Below, in pieces: positions 12,130 to 23,984 of a stretch of DNA of 64,000 nt. Both the position numbers and the translations under genes were made by a program. The notes below the pieces were generated by a model, which worked only from the letters and a program-made list of their open reading frames with translations, ran no database searches and was not told where the DNA came from. Origin of the DNA: Prosapia bicincta (Eukaryota; Arthropoda; Insecta; Hemiptera; Cercopidae); NCBI GenBank assembly GCA_036971475.1, contig JBAIZL010000001.1:143827692-143891691 (forward strand). Reading direction: 5' to 3'. Numbering within the stretch: position 1 is the stretch's first letter; every line of letters starts with the position of its first letter.

Positions 12130-12870
12130 AAATTCATGACAAATCTATTAACTTTCAATATAAAATTTCTAACTTTTTTTGTAAACACAAAGTTTCATAT
12201 CACCTTTTTCCATCTCATTATTTTTCAAAATTTACCATAAATTTAATTTTAATTTTAAAATCAAAATGAATACTCTCTTTTTTAATATTTAAAACTCAAA
12301 ATATTTAACTTAATCATTTGTTCAGTGTAAAATTTGTATTGCAAGATTTTACTTTATTCTTTTAATCAAGATTTTAATTTATTTTCAAAACGTCATTTCA
12401 ATATACCTATTTAAACAATCCTTTCATTTTACCATGTAATCTTATAATGTTTGACTTTGGTATCTTCCACCATATAACCAAAAACGTACATTTAAAACAA
12501 ACTAAATTCTTTAACCTTTCAGTGTAAAATTTATAGCTTCTTTTATAAACAAATAGGCCTTTTATAGCATCTCTTCTTACCTGAATACACGTTTAAATAA
12601 TTCTATGAATTTATTTTAATTAAAAACTTAAAATTAATCCTTTCTCTATAAAAGTTTAAAACGCAAAATATATTATTTATTTAATTCTTTAATTTTTTAA
12701 TTTAAAAATTTACTTTAATTTTCTCTCTAAGTTTTTGATTTGTTTTCCAAGACCTCATTCCAATTTATCTTATTCCAACTACCCTTTTTTGTACCATAAA
12801 ATCCCTTATTATTTGACTTTGGTATCCAAAACCGAATAAAAATCAGACATTTCAAAACCCAAATATTTTC
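12130..12870. repeat. Diverged ~362-bp tandem duplication
   Basis: Landmarks repeat in order: ttgactttggtatc at 12451 and 12813; a tcatttcaata / tcattccaatt block near 12391 and 12747; and an aaaatttct...cttttttt block near 12160 and 12525. Spacing is 356-366 bases. Identity looks like about two thirds, so this is old. The plus strand is strongly pyrimidine-biased here and for another ~1.8 kb. No protein is encoded. Confidence 0.6.
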
Positions 12871-13680
12871 TAACAAATATTTTGATATATTTTTAACTTT
12901 CTTAAGACTATTTTTAAACCCACATGAGAACAACTAAAATTTCTCACAATCTTTATCTCCGACGTAGCTTAACTCTATACATGAAATTTATTTAATACTT
13001 TTTTTGACTTAAAATTATTTCATAGGGTCCAAAATTTTATGTTCCACTTTCTAAACGTTCTGTCAAAACTCTACATAATTTACTTTGCAATTTTTGTCAT
13101 GAAAAATTCAGTGTCATTTTTCAAACGGGTTTTCTCTATTATAAAACCTTATAAAATTATTAAATAATTTTGAAACTAATTATTTTCTTTCATATACCCG
13201 TTTTTCCAAATCAACCGCTATTCTCAACAATTTACGTTACAAACTGAAAGTTTCATGACTTCAGCAAAATGATAATATAATCGAATTTTTTTAAACAAAT
13301 TTAAATTACTTGATTCTACTAATTATTCATTTGCGTTTAACTACCTTTATACTTAAAATTATATATATTGTGTTTAAAACTATTTTTTACTTTACTTTTA
13401 AATTTGAAAAATCTTTCCCTAGTATTTTTATTTGTATCTGTTCAATCTGCAAAGGGAAGTTAACCAATTTAGTTTGAGGTAACTACCACAATCTAACGCT
13501 ATCCCCTCCCCTTTCTTCCTGAAAAAATATCACTACCCTAAACGAATTTACATCTTTTGCAAAATATATTTAATATTACACTTTAAATTTTCAACGTGTC
13601 CCAAAAATTCAACAAATAAACTTTTAATTTATTTCAGAGAGAGTAAATCTAAAATCTAACCTCTCCACGGTTAATTTATT
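12871..13680. other. Pyrimidine-rich non-coding stretch
   Basis: T/C-biased plus strand continuing from the 362-bp duplication. A third repeat unit is possible but not demonstrable. No gene is supported. Confidence 0.45.
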
Positions 13681-13683
13681 CCT

Positions 13684-13839
13684 GATCCGCTGTTAGCGAG
13701 ATGTCATCTCTCTTCCCTTTGTGGCTGGCCTCTTGTTTGTTGGACCCGTCCTAAGTTGGCGTCTTCTTCCTAGTCCCGATGTTACCGTGATGTCATCTCC
13801 CCTCTTTTGTTGCTAGCCATCTTGAATGTTGGATTCGTC
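13684..13839. repeat. Direct duplication, ~89-bp period, two copies
   Basis: Copy 1 starts at about 13684 and copy 2 at about 13773. Both carry a gatgtcatctc core, then TTGTxGCTxGCC and a TGTTGGAxxCGTC end. The pair is GC-richer than the flanking T-rich sequence. Function unknown. Confidence 0.65.
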
Positions 13840-16800
13840 GAATATTTGTGTAACCCCCGCTTGTTTGGTGCTTGACCGAAATAAATCGTGAAGCATAATC
13901 TCGCGAAATTATAAATCTTTATTTATGTTTTTAAGTTAAAATCTTGGATAGTCCTTTAATACACCTTTAACACTGTCTCTATATTTTCCAAATACATTTC
14001 ACTCTCGGTTTTGATCAACTCTCTGTTTTACGTCGCATTGTTTAAATATTATATGTGCATTTAGTTAATTTTAAGTCTGAATTGTTCTTCAATTTTAGGC
14101 ACTGTTCATTTTCTACTTACGCATTTACCCAAAATTTATTCTATATTCTTTTCCGCAACAAACGTTCTAGAGGACGCTACGACATTGCTGTTAATCGACA
14201 AAAAACCAATTTCAGGAGATTTTCCTCCCCAAAAGGGTTTAAAAAAACACGACACGTCACTCTATCTCAGCGATTACATTCCCAATCTTAGCTTTGCATT
14301 TTTTGGTCACTTTACGTTTTAAAAATGTCAATAATTGTTCGCAAAACGAAACGCGTCCCATAGAACCTCACCGTTTGCTCTTTGAAATCATGCTAACCAA
14401 ATTTTTGCACAAATCACTTCATTCTCCTTTAATTCTTTCTTTAGGAAATGATTCGTGTTTAAGAAAAATTTGTGCGTCTTCGCACGCATTGTCGAATGTC
14501 GATGGTCTTTCTAGATGGGTTTTAACCTTTTATCCCCATTTCAAATATGTATCAAAACCCTTTCTACCGGCCAATAGCTTTGTTTCTACTCCATATTCTC
14601 TTCAAATTCATGTAACGTTATGCCTAAGGCATTTCGATTTTGTTTTAGCTTAGCTATTCTGACTATACAACTTTTTAAAATTTAACAAATTTGAAATTTC
14701 ACTTGCAACTTTAAAATTTCACATTTTAGCCCGTTGCAATACGTATACAGCCGCAATTCTGCCGTTGGACGCAAGGATGTTCTGCTAAAGAAATTGTACC
14801 TAGAAGCAGAGTGAAATATACATGTACCTGAGTCAACAAAAAGGTAAAAGGTTTTTCATAACGAGAAAAAGAGATTAAAGTTACAGAAACTTTCCGTTTC
14901 TTAAAAGCTATTTTAACATTGTGAACCATTCCATTTCGACAGTGGAAATATCGGAATTGGTTTTAAATATATCCACCGAAACTAAATTCAAAAGTATTAA
15001 ATACTGAACAAATGAATAGAGTAATTGTTATTAAAATTCATAATGAATAAGCAATATACTTAATATTGACTGTGGCCAGAGAGAGGTTGTGTGACAATAA
15101 GGTTATTGAAGGGTTTTCTTTTAGAGATACAGATTTAACATTCTTAAATATCTCATTAGCTTATTACATCAAGATCTTATCTATGGACGTAGTTTAGATA
15201 GGTTGGGTTATAAATGGTTCTATATATGCATCGTCTGAGATGGGTTTTTCAATAAACTTACTTAAAATGATCGGTTAGGTTGGAAAGGATTTGTATATAA
15301 ATCATTAGACTACTATTATACATGATAGATTACAACTTGTTTCACCAACAAAATAGTTAGGTTTGTTCAGGATATGCAATGTGTAATGAACACACTTCTG
15401 TACTATTTGAATATGTATGCTTTACAAAGAACCTATAGGCCTATGCCGTTTAAAATTTTTTGTAGTAGAATAACTACGTCATATGTGTGTTACTTTCTTG
15501 TTTGTTTTGAAGAAACGTTTGTTGTGTATAGACATGAAATATTACCTTCAGAGGCTTTTGAAACAAGTTGTAAGTTAGCAAGGCCAAAATCTTGTGTGAA
15601 CTTTTACTGCGGCCTCGGGAATAGCGTGATATTTTCATTAATATTTAACGTGTTCACAGGTTTTTTATTGCGAGAAAAACGTCTTGAGGTAAATATTTTT
15701 CACTTTGATAATTTAATATATTATTTTACTTTATCTCTACTGTGACTATAATTACATTTTTGCAAGGTTTAGCTAAAACAAAATAAAACTATTATATCAC
15801 AATATAGACGTTTCAAAAGTTCATGGTTGTTTACTTTAATAAATATTTTTTTTTATTGTTAACTAGGTACGATATTTCTTCAACAAATCTACTACCACAT
15901 TTATAATTGACACAAAGATTTAAATCTTAATATTTTTGAATAAATAACCTACCTACTGACTTAATAGGTTAGCTGATCTTAGAATACAGTGCCATGGGCA
16001 ACTAACATTCTCATACACAACTATTTTTATAAATTTTTGATATCGTTAAAGACAGTGTTTAGATTTTTAAAGATAATTCGTTTTAAATATTTCACTTGAA
16101 CTAACTGCTATCTATTTCTTTTTAGGCACAATCAATCTGTATAATTTTTCTCTCAAAACAGCTACCTTATAATAATAAATAATGTCTTATCCCCGCCCAT
16201 AATTGAGCCAACAAAAGTGTCTAGTTTGGCGGCTGGATTTAGTGATGTTAAATCTACAAAATAGAAATGCCTTAGTGGATATGGTTCTGAAAATTAAACG
16301 CTTGGTCTCGGCGAATTTTATTTAGCATATTCCCCCCTCAAAAAGCAGATGGTATTGCATCATCGAACTTACTAACAATGGAAGGTTTGCATTTCATTAC
16401 TTGGAACTCCATAGGTACATTTTATCATAATTTTCTAGCAACATAGACTAATTTTAGATTATATAGAATAATATGGATATTCTATAGATAATTATATAGA
16501 TATAGTATATCTATAGATGTTATAGAATTTATATACTATTAAAGAAACTAGAAAATGTTATAAAATAATTGCAACACAGTCAATCTGTTTCCAGCTCTCA
16601 CTGTAATATGCATTGTGATCTAACGACTAACCACGAGTTGCGGTCATAATTATAATAATTGGAAAGCAAATGCATTGTTCAAACAAATTGATTATAAGTT
16701 TTGTGTTAAAAGGAATATATATCACATATCAGGGATTATTGATTGACTGATATCAGTCCACTGTTATAAGTTCAGTAGTTATAGAAATGTATGTTTGCAA

Positions 16801-18211
16801 TTTATACTAGACCTCAATTGCAGTATTTTGTATCAATGACGTCATACGCATGCCTTCCATGCATTAATAGTGTAATTTGTAATCTTCAACACACAACGGA
16901 GGCAATTATGATGGAATATTGACAAACTTCGTGGATTTATATACGTTTGTCTAAAGACATTTCTAATCAGCTACAAATTAAATTTTATTATTTTTCACTT
17001 TTGACGAAAGGTATTATCAGCTGTTTCCATATCCATTTACAATTCCTTATCGGTTGGGAAATTATACGGTCTTATTTATATATAATAAAAATATGTATAA
17101 TTACTCCATCACTTTATCAAAATTTCGCCACCTATTCATAAATATCTCAGGAATTTATCCCATCACTCCGTTCTACCACTTTCGAACCTTATTCATTCAC
17201 AGGATTAGAAGAATAATATATTACGTTTTACGTAATTTTTATTATATAAATAATATGCCATAACATATAACTGAGGGAAGACCTAAGATCTTTTAGCATA
17301 ATTGAAATATTTCAACGTCTAAAAGAAGACATGTAATTATTATTTTATTTAATTATTTTGTCTGGGAATCACACATAGCGTTTTGTAGCTGCAATTTGGC
17401 GTAGCATTTTACAATTTTGTAGCAATGCTATTTGTCATTTGTGTACTTCCGTTTTAACAATTTTCGGAGTTATATACTATCAAGGCATCAAATGATCGTA
17501 CAAGCGCACTGTTCATAAAAGGGATTTAGTAATATCAACGATCTAATATTGTGGAAGTTTCTTACAGTGATAAAATATTGGCTGGATTTTTTGTTAAACT
17601 TGACTGAAGGACGAAAATTATGTGAGAATGTGGAAAACAGAAAAGAAAATTCTCTTCATACTGTTTTTATTTAATGTCTCTAGCCTTTATTACTTTAATA
17701 ATTAGTTTATATTATCCCATTTGCGCATAGCGTTACAATACGTTAACGGAAGGAGGCGTATGTTTGTTTATGAATAATAAACACGAAAAGAGTTGAAGGT
17801 TGAATGTAAGCCTCAAATTCATTTTAGTAGATCCCCGAATAACATATAACCCATATCCCATGACTGATATGAGTTATTCATTGGTCAGTTTATCCTTCAC
17901 GCCGATTTGAGATAGCTTTCACGTTTATTATTTCGAAAATAAAACTGGAATAGTTTTAAATTTCGGATTTTCATAATTTTTTAAAGAATAAATGTTGGAT
18001 GCTAGAAGAAGCTAGAGTTGTTTTAGCAGCATAATTAGGGGCGTTACGCTATGGTAAAACTAGGTGCCTGACTACTACGTTTTTATCTTCATTGTTTTCG
18101 GTAGAACTTCAGTGTTTCTTCAAGAATTTAATGCAACCAGAATAAACTACGATGGTTTTACATACAGTGAACTGGAAAAGCGGAAACGGTGCTTGGGAAT
18201 GACCACACAGT
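13840..18211. other. AT-rich stretch, no supported gene
   Basis: Frames of 119 codons (14294-14653) and 123 codons (15374-15745) on the plus strand are the longest. Neither shows a domain, signal peptide or coding-like composition I can defend, and there is no splice context. A near-palindromic TATAGATATAG word occurs around 16495-16516. Otherwise nothing is seen. Confidence 0.45.
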
Positions 18212-18625
18212 GTGTAAACGCGACATTATGTTGGTGCGACATTGAGTATTTGATCATCCGATATGTAAACGCGACATTATGTTAGATCGGCGACGGATAT
18301 TTTACCGCCAATGTGTAAACGCGGCATTATGTCGGAACGGTGACGGATATTTTACCGGCAATGTGTAGACGCGATATTATGGTAGAACAGCGACGAATGT
18401 TTTAACAGCAATGTGTAAACACTACATTATGTTAGAACGGTGGCGGATATTTTACCGGCAATGTGTACACGCTACATTATGTTAGAACGGTGACGGATAT
18501 TTTACCGGCAATGTGTAAAAGCTACATTATGTTAGAACGGTGATGGATATTTTACCAGCAATGTGTAAGCGCGACATTATGTTAGAGCAGCGATGTATAT
18601 TTACCGCCGATTATGTAAACGCCAG
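18212..18625. repeat. 50-bp minisatellite, about 8 copies
   Basis: Unit starts at 18212, 18263, 18313, 18363, 18413, 18463, 18513 and 18563, an almost exact 50-base step. The unit begins gtgtaaacgcgacattatg and ends gatattttaccggcaat. Copies differ by point changes, for example acgcgac against acgctac. The first copy is diverged in its second half; the last is one base short and runs into a GCCAGCGGCGCTGG palindrome. A 73-codon frame at 18064-18285 merely runs into the array. Confidence 0.95.
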
Positions 18626-20252
18626 CGGCGCTGGAATCGAGTTATTTAGAATCGACTTTTGAGATAAACTCCTGATTCCGATTCTAGTGTCCAGAATCGG
18701 TGAAATCGATTTTTGGGATCGAGAATCAACCAACCACTTACTAATGAAAAAAAATTGTTTTCTGTCTGAAATCTTATTTTAGTTATCGCCCTCCTTCCAA
18801 TCGTGATGAAGATTGGCTAATTAAACTTAGTAAATAAAAATCAGGTCTCAATTCTGAGACGATGCCAAAACACAGCAGCCTAGGAGCCTATCGTAAATAT
18901 ATAGTAACAGTCAAACACCAAAATCGAATTTTTGAAAACTCATATGTTTTCCACATATTTAGGCATAGTAGTATATAAAACCATAAACAGTTTATGGAAA
19001 TTTGACGAAAAATTAATTCCGGCTCTAAAGGGTTAATTCAAATGAACTTCCACCGTGTAATTCAATTAATACCGCCAATAAAGTAGTAGGTGTTTTTGGG
19101 ACTGCATATCTAACACATTTTATTATACATAAAATAAGCAGACACTCGTTTTTAAAATTCCTTCAAGTCTTTTGTCGGTCTACACAGAGGACACATTGTA
19201 TTGCTAAAATGAAAACACATCCACATTCCGGCGCACAATTACCCTACTACCCTAAACTTGACCAAGATGTTTTACTTCATCCAGTTTTCATCTGTTGTAC
19301 GAAGTGGGCCATTCTGCCGCAGTTACATTTTCGTAAAGCAGATTACTTGACACCAAATCATTTTTTTTAAAATAAAATACTTGTAAATACGTTAAACGAT
19401 AGATCCTTGTAGTTACAAGAAGAAACAAGTATTTGAAATCTTATGAATATATGCAATTCACAAGCTCATTTGCGTTACAAAACATGAAGTTATAAACAAC
19501 TTTTTTTTCTACTTTTCAAATTGGTTTATGAAATAAATTTTTTAACACTTCATAGGCACTTAGGCCTACCGATTGACTTTCTTAGAATATGACTTTATAA
19601 ACAAATTTTTAATAATAATAACAAATAATAACGTTTTTGAACATTTTTAAATATCTAAAATTACTTTAAGAATTTACACCAATAATTGTATATCGGTGGT
19701 TAAAGTAAGTAATCCAATGGGCTAAGTGAAAATTTCCTAAAAATCGATATCATATTTTCGACAATTATTAAGAAGTTCATATTTCTAGAATTACATCGGA
19801 CTAAAACAAGAGTCAGCTTGGATGGACTATGCAAATACATCAATTCCCAGTAAGACCAGCATTTGCCATGACAATCCGTATGTCGCAGAGGCAAACTCTT
19901 GATTATGTTTGTGCAGACTTATGAAATTCCAATAGAATCAACAGAATTCCTTTGAAGAAGGAGTAGCTTTAAAAATCTTTCGCCAAATGGTAATACACGA
20001 CATTTGCGAAACATAATGTTTAAAATTTCAGACTCATTTGAAGTATGATTCGATCGTAGGTAGGTTTTCCGATATAAAACTTTTTATATAAAACTTATGT
20101 AAATATAAAAGTTATAGCTGGACAGGTTCTGCCATTTATGGTTATCTTAGGTTTGCCTGGAATATAAATTATTTATCTATAATTAATTTGCATGCTGATA
20201 TATTTTATGCGGTGCTTTATATTTTATTTTATTATATCACATGTATACATAG
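18626..20252. other. Non-coding stretch with local GAATCG-type repeats
   Basis: About 18636-18740 is a scramble of short aatcg / gaatcg words in both orientations. The rest is AT-rich. No gene is supported; a 64-codon minus-strand frame at 19700-19894 has no signature. Confidence 0.45.
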
Positions 20253-20340
20253 ATCCTTATTTGGGAGACTTCAACTGTAAACTGAATGGCACTGAGCTGG
20301 AGTGCAACAGTGAGACGAGGAATGAAAAAGGATTTATCAG
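20253..20340 (+). CDS. Candidate isolated coding exon (unidentified gene)
   Basis: An 88-base segment lies between a splice-acceptor-like T-rich run ending in AG (20251-20252) and a donor-like GTAAAAT (20341). Only one frame is open. It gives 28 full codons with two bases on each side left to be shared with neighbouring exons, implying a phase-1 upstream and a phase-2 downstream intron. The peptide is mixed and polar, has two cysteines and an NGT sequon (DFNCKLNGTELECN), and looks more protein-like than the surrounding translations. No other exon of the same gene was found in the window and the family is not recognised. A chance open stretch of this length is not rare, so this is a weak call. 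Confidence 0.28.
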
Positions 20341-20766
20341 GTAAAATGATTGTACCAGAGAAAAATAAAAGTATTCTATGGTAGGATCATAATGCAGAAT
20401 GAATAACTTGAGCCTTCAACGTATTACTGAAGGACCCCCAGACAACCCCAAACAGGTTACAGTAGACGTTACCGCGCCTACTCGAGTTGGCTCCGTGAGA
20501 GAGGATTATTCAAGACTTACTTGCACGCCCCAGACCCATTAGATAAAACTAATCGATGTTGACTCCTAAAAGAGCCATTCACAACAGTTATAAAATCGAA
20601 TATAACAATAGAATTAGCCCTTTATATGGATTTTTGTAGCCGATATATTGCTATTACGGATTGTCAAAGGAAGTAGATTTTTAAAATTAATTACATTGTA
20701 ACTTTCTCATTTTTCTCAATGATTTACTAATAAACTTTGATCAACCCCATGAGCAAGAATTGAAAG

Positions 20767-20768
<2 letters not shown>
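20341..20768. other. Non-coding stretch downstream of candidate exon
   Basis: GC-richer around 20420-20545 (for example ggaccccc and ccgcgcctactcgag) but no open frame or known motif. If the candidate exon is real this would be intron. Confidence 0.4.

Positions 20769-20819
<51 letters not shown>
20769..20819. repeat. (TA)n microsatellite
   Basis: Pure TA run of about 50 bases. No long palindrome adjoins it. Confidence 0.95.
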
Positions 20820-20822
<3 letters not shown>

Positions 20823-23680
20823 TAAATAAACCAATATAAACACGTTATTATAGTTATAGCGGTTTTCACCACAAAACCCACTCACTTCACCACTGGGCTC
20901 TTAGAGGAAGATAAACCAAAAAACTAATGAAAAACTTTAGTTCAGCAATTGAGGTAACAATCAATTTTTCAAAACATCTGAATATTAATACAGATAATAA
21001 ATTTAGATGGTAATTACAGACCCACCTTTATTATTTATAAATTAAAATTTAATATTACAAAAGATGTAAATCGATGTGATCTGATTTTTAAAAATGCAGA
21101 CTTCTATTTAAATCAACAAAAGTTATTCGAAATTAGTCGTCAATTCGTTGCTAAGTGATATTCAGCAGGGTTTATCTACGTGTTTAGCTGTTGGTATGAA
21201 TAAAAGACGGATCGGTGACATTTTAAAGTACTAACAAGATGTATTCACCTGGGTCAGGTTCGAGTTTATTGCTTTGAGTGAAACGTTTATATTTTATTCC
21301 TTTCATTTCTCAAGTCACAACCGTTAAAAACCATTTGCTCATCATACATCAGTATGAGTGATTAAATAATCATGCTGGTACAGTGACGGGTATAGTTCAG
21401 TAAAATATAAACATCCAGCCCATGTAACACTATGGTATGTAAATGATCTGTGTTTTTACATAATACTCTGAATTGTTATAATTGAATCTTATTTAATAAT
21501 GGAATATGTGAGAGTTTTGAGTTTTATTTTTCAGTGCACTCCAATAAAAGATTTATTCATTTAAATTGCCGATTTTAATAAATAATTTATACTCAATTTG
21601 CAGTGTTGGTTAAACACGACTTCTCATGAAAGATTGTATTTTTGAGCAGTTCCAGATGTTTTATTCCTGTTGAATATACTTTCAAGTAAAGCTTTTATAT
21701 ACACAGTGTAGTATGTAGTTATATACATTCTTCGTAATATGTATATGTATTTTAAATAGAAATGTCCTTAACTACATTTTCACATTCTTCTACAAATTTT
21801 CAAATCTTATACATTTATGTGTTCCTTTCCCCGAGATCTTTTTTCTAGCTTGATACGTTCTATTTTCTCTCCTAAAGTGCATCGGATATTATAAGATTAG
21901 TTTTACCTTCGATATTACTTTAAGATACCATGTTTATTTCATTCACCTTCATATTTCTACTTTTGGTTTTTTGATTTACCTTTTATTATTCCATCATGAA
22001 CCTGATTTCGATATGCAACAGTAACTTGTAATCAATTAACACTTCATATTACTCCTACTTGTTTCAGTTTTATTTATACCTTTTTGCGTTATTTACACTT
22101 TCCATAGCTGATTAGTGTATACATTTCAGTTTGATACGTTTTTTAGTTTTATAATTTTGATCATTTTTAATCTCATTTCGACATAGTCAATATGACTGGA
22201 AGTAAAACATTTGTGGATTTGTCGAGGGTTACGGTATTTATTATTCTAGTTATTAGCTCTGAGATTGAGTTCAAATTCAAGATCTTCAGGTAACTGAAAC
22301 ACGATAGTTTCAGCTGAGACGGGTATTTGTAAATTTGTAGTATATTATAGAGATACTTACAAAGTAAGTTATCAACCTATGCCTCAAAGCTTATAAAAAT
22401 TTTGAGGGTACGTTTAATGGTTTGTAGAGTGGTAAGACAGTTTTTTAAAGAAATCACTTTAATGAACAAAACTTGTGATTAAACTAAATCAAAGATAAGA
22501 ATAACTATTTATTTTTGTTCATAAAAATAATTTAATACGTAATGCCGGTATCTCCACATTTCGAAACATATCAGTCTCCACACCTAAGTATCCTAAATAC
22601 ATACCATCTAATAACACGAACCTTAAGAGTAGATTAATATCTTCATTAAAATATTCATTTCGATAAAAGTCCTTCGAGTGTGAAGTATTCTTGACTTTAT
22701 TTCCTGCGTAGTGTCTTAACTTTCATTGAATGTGCATCCCAACCAAATTACTTGTACTACTGGACGCTATCAAAGAGTTTCTCATCATATTCTAAACGAC
22801 CAAGCTCCTCCTTCTGCTTACATACAACCCATAGTGGGTTTAATAGGTAGTAGTTGTGTGATGTCAATGTGTTTATTTTATTTATTGATGTTGGAAGTAA
22901 GTGACACACAAAGTGACACCGCTTAGCACACACAAAAATATTGTGTGCACAATGTTTAAGTAGTTCCTCCAACATTAATATCTATTTCAATGAATTACTA
23001 GGGATATCAAGGTGTAAACATGTTTTACTCAAGTGCTTAGAACTCAAAGTATCTTAATTAAAAAATAAAGAAAATATAAATACTGTTAATGTGTTTGAAA
23101 TTACTGTACTAAGAAATATTTAATACAGTGTTTATTGCTTCGCTGACGAAACAATACCCTGGATTCAGTAAGCATGGATTGAAATAAAAAATTATATCAG
23201 AATCAGCTCAGCACTCTGATGCGACGTATTGACACAGGTAGAGATAAAGTCAGTAGTCTGTATACAGAATTTTAAAAAGTAAATTTTAAAATAATTATTT
23301 TGAGACAAAGATTTACTTTTGTAAATAAGTCGTCTGAGTAAATAAGCCCTTTCCAAGAGTTTAAGTAACTTAATTGTCAATTATATTACTTACCTTTTAT
23401 AAAACAAAAAAATAAATTGTTATGCCAACAATTTAACACTTGTAACGAGTTATAAAATAAAATCAGGGTTTTTATTTGCTTAAATAAATGCAATTATAAC
23501 AATATATTCAAATCGAATTTCCAGATTATCAATTCATATTAATTTACTTTCTTCTGTGAAGCATAATTAAATACTATTTTTCATTAATTTGCCAGGAGTT
23601 AAAAACGGTTAGTTCTTTAATTTCCACAACTCTTTATATTTAAATATGTTTAAATAGAAATTATAAAATATATACCAATG
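20820..23680. other. AT-rich stretch, no supported gene
   Basis: Frames near 22726-22975 on both strands overlap each other and are under 75 codons with no signature. Nothing else is identifiable. Confidence 0.5.
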
Positions 23681-23787
23681 CTATATATATATATATAGAT
23701 AGATAGATAGATAGATAGATTATTTATTGATTTTATTATTCAAAGCCTTACGTCGGCAAACTGCTCCCACATAACTAGGAATGAATT
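23681..23787. repeat. (TA)n(GATA)n plus single-arm copy of the palindromic family
   Basis: A short TA run leads into GATA tetranucleotides (23698-23720). The following 23721-23787 aligns with the left arm of palindrome copies A and B: a tatttattga/ttttatta block, then attcaaagcctta, then gcaaactg, then aggaatgaa. It is considerably diverged and I see no matching right arm. The microsatellite-then-arm order is the same as in copies A and B. Confidence 0.7.
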
Positions 23788-23939
23788 AAACAGGTCGTAA
23801 AACACATGTGCCAGCATCATTGTTGCGAAGCATTATACAATATTGTTGTGTTCATCTTGTTGCCGTGACGTTATAGACACTGAATATATCATCAAATTTG
23901 GAAGGTATTTGTAATTGTTAAATAATAAATTGCAACAAA

Positions 23940-23941
23940 TT

Positions 23942-23972
<31 letters not shown>

Positions 23973-23984
23973 GTATATATAATT
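23940..23984. repeat. (TA)n microsatellite, imperfect
   Basis: TA run with a few interruptions, about 150 bases right of the single-arm palindromic copy. It may correspond to the right-hand TA tract seen beside copies A and B. Confidence 0.85.

Noticed and set aside
14294..14653. 119-codon plus-strand frame
   Set aside because: No domain, no conserved motif, no splice or start context. Frames of this size are expected in a T/C-biased region.
15374..15745. 123-codon plus-strand frame
   Set aside because: No family signature; composition follows the surrounding AT-rich DNA.
18064..18285. 73-codon frame overlapping the minisatellite
   Set aside because: Its second half is the 50-bp repeat; the frame breaks within the array.
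18212..18625. CRISPR-like repeat array
   Set aside because: Units are contiguous 50-base tandem copies with no unique spacers, in an animal genome.
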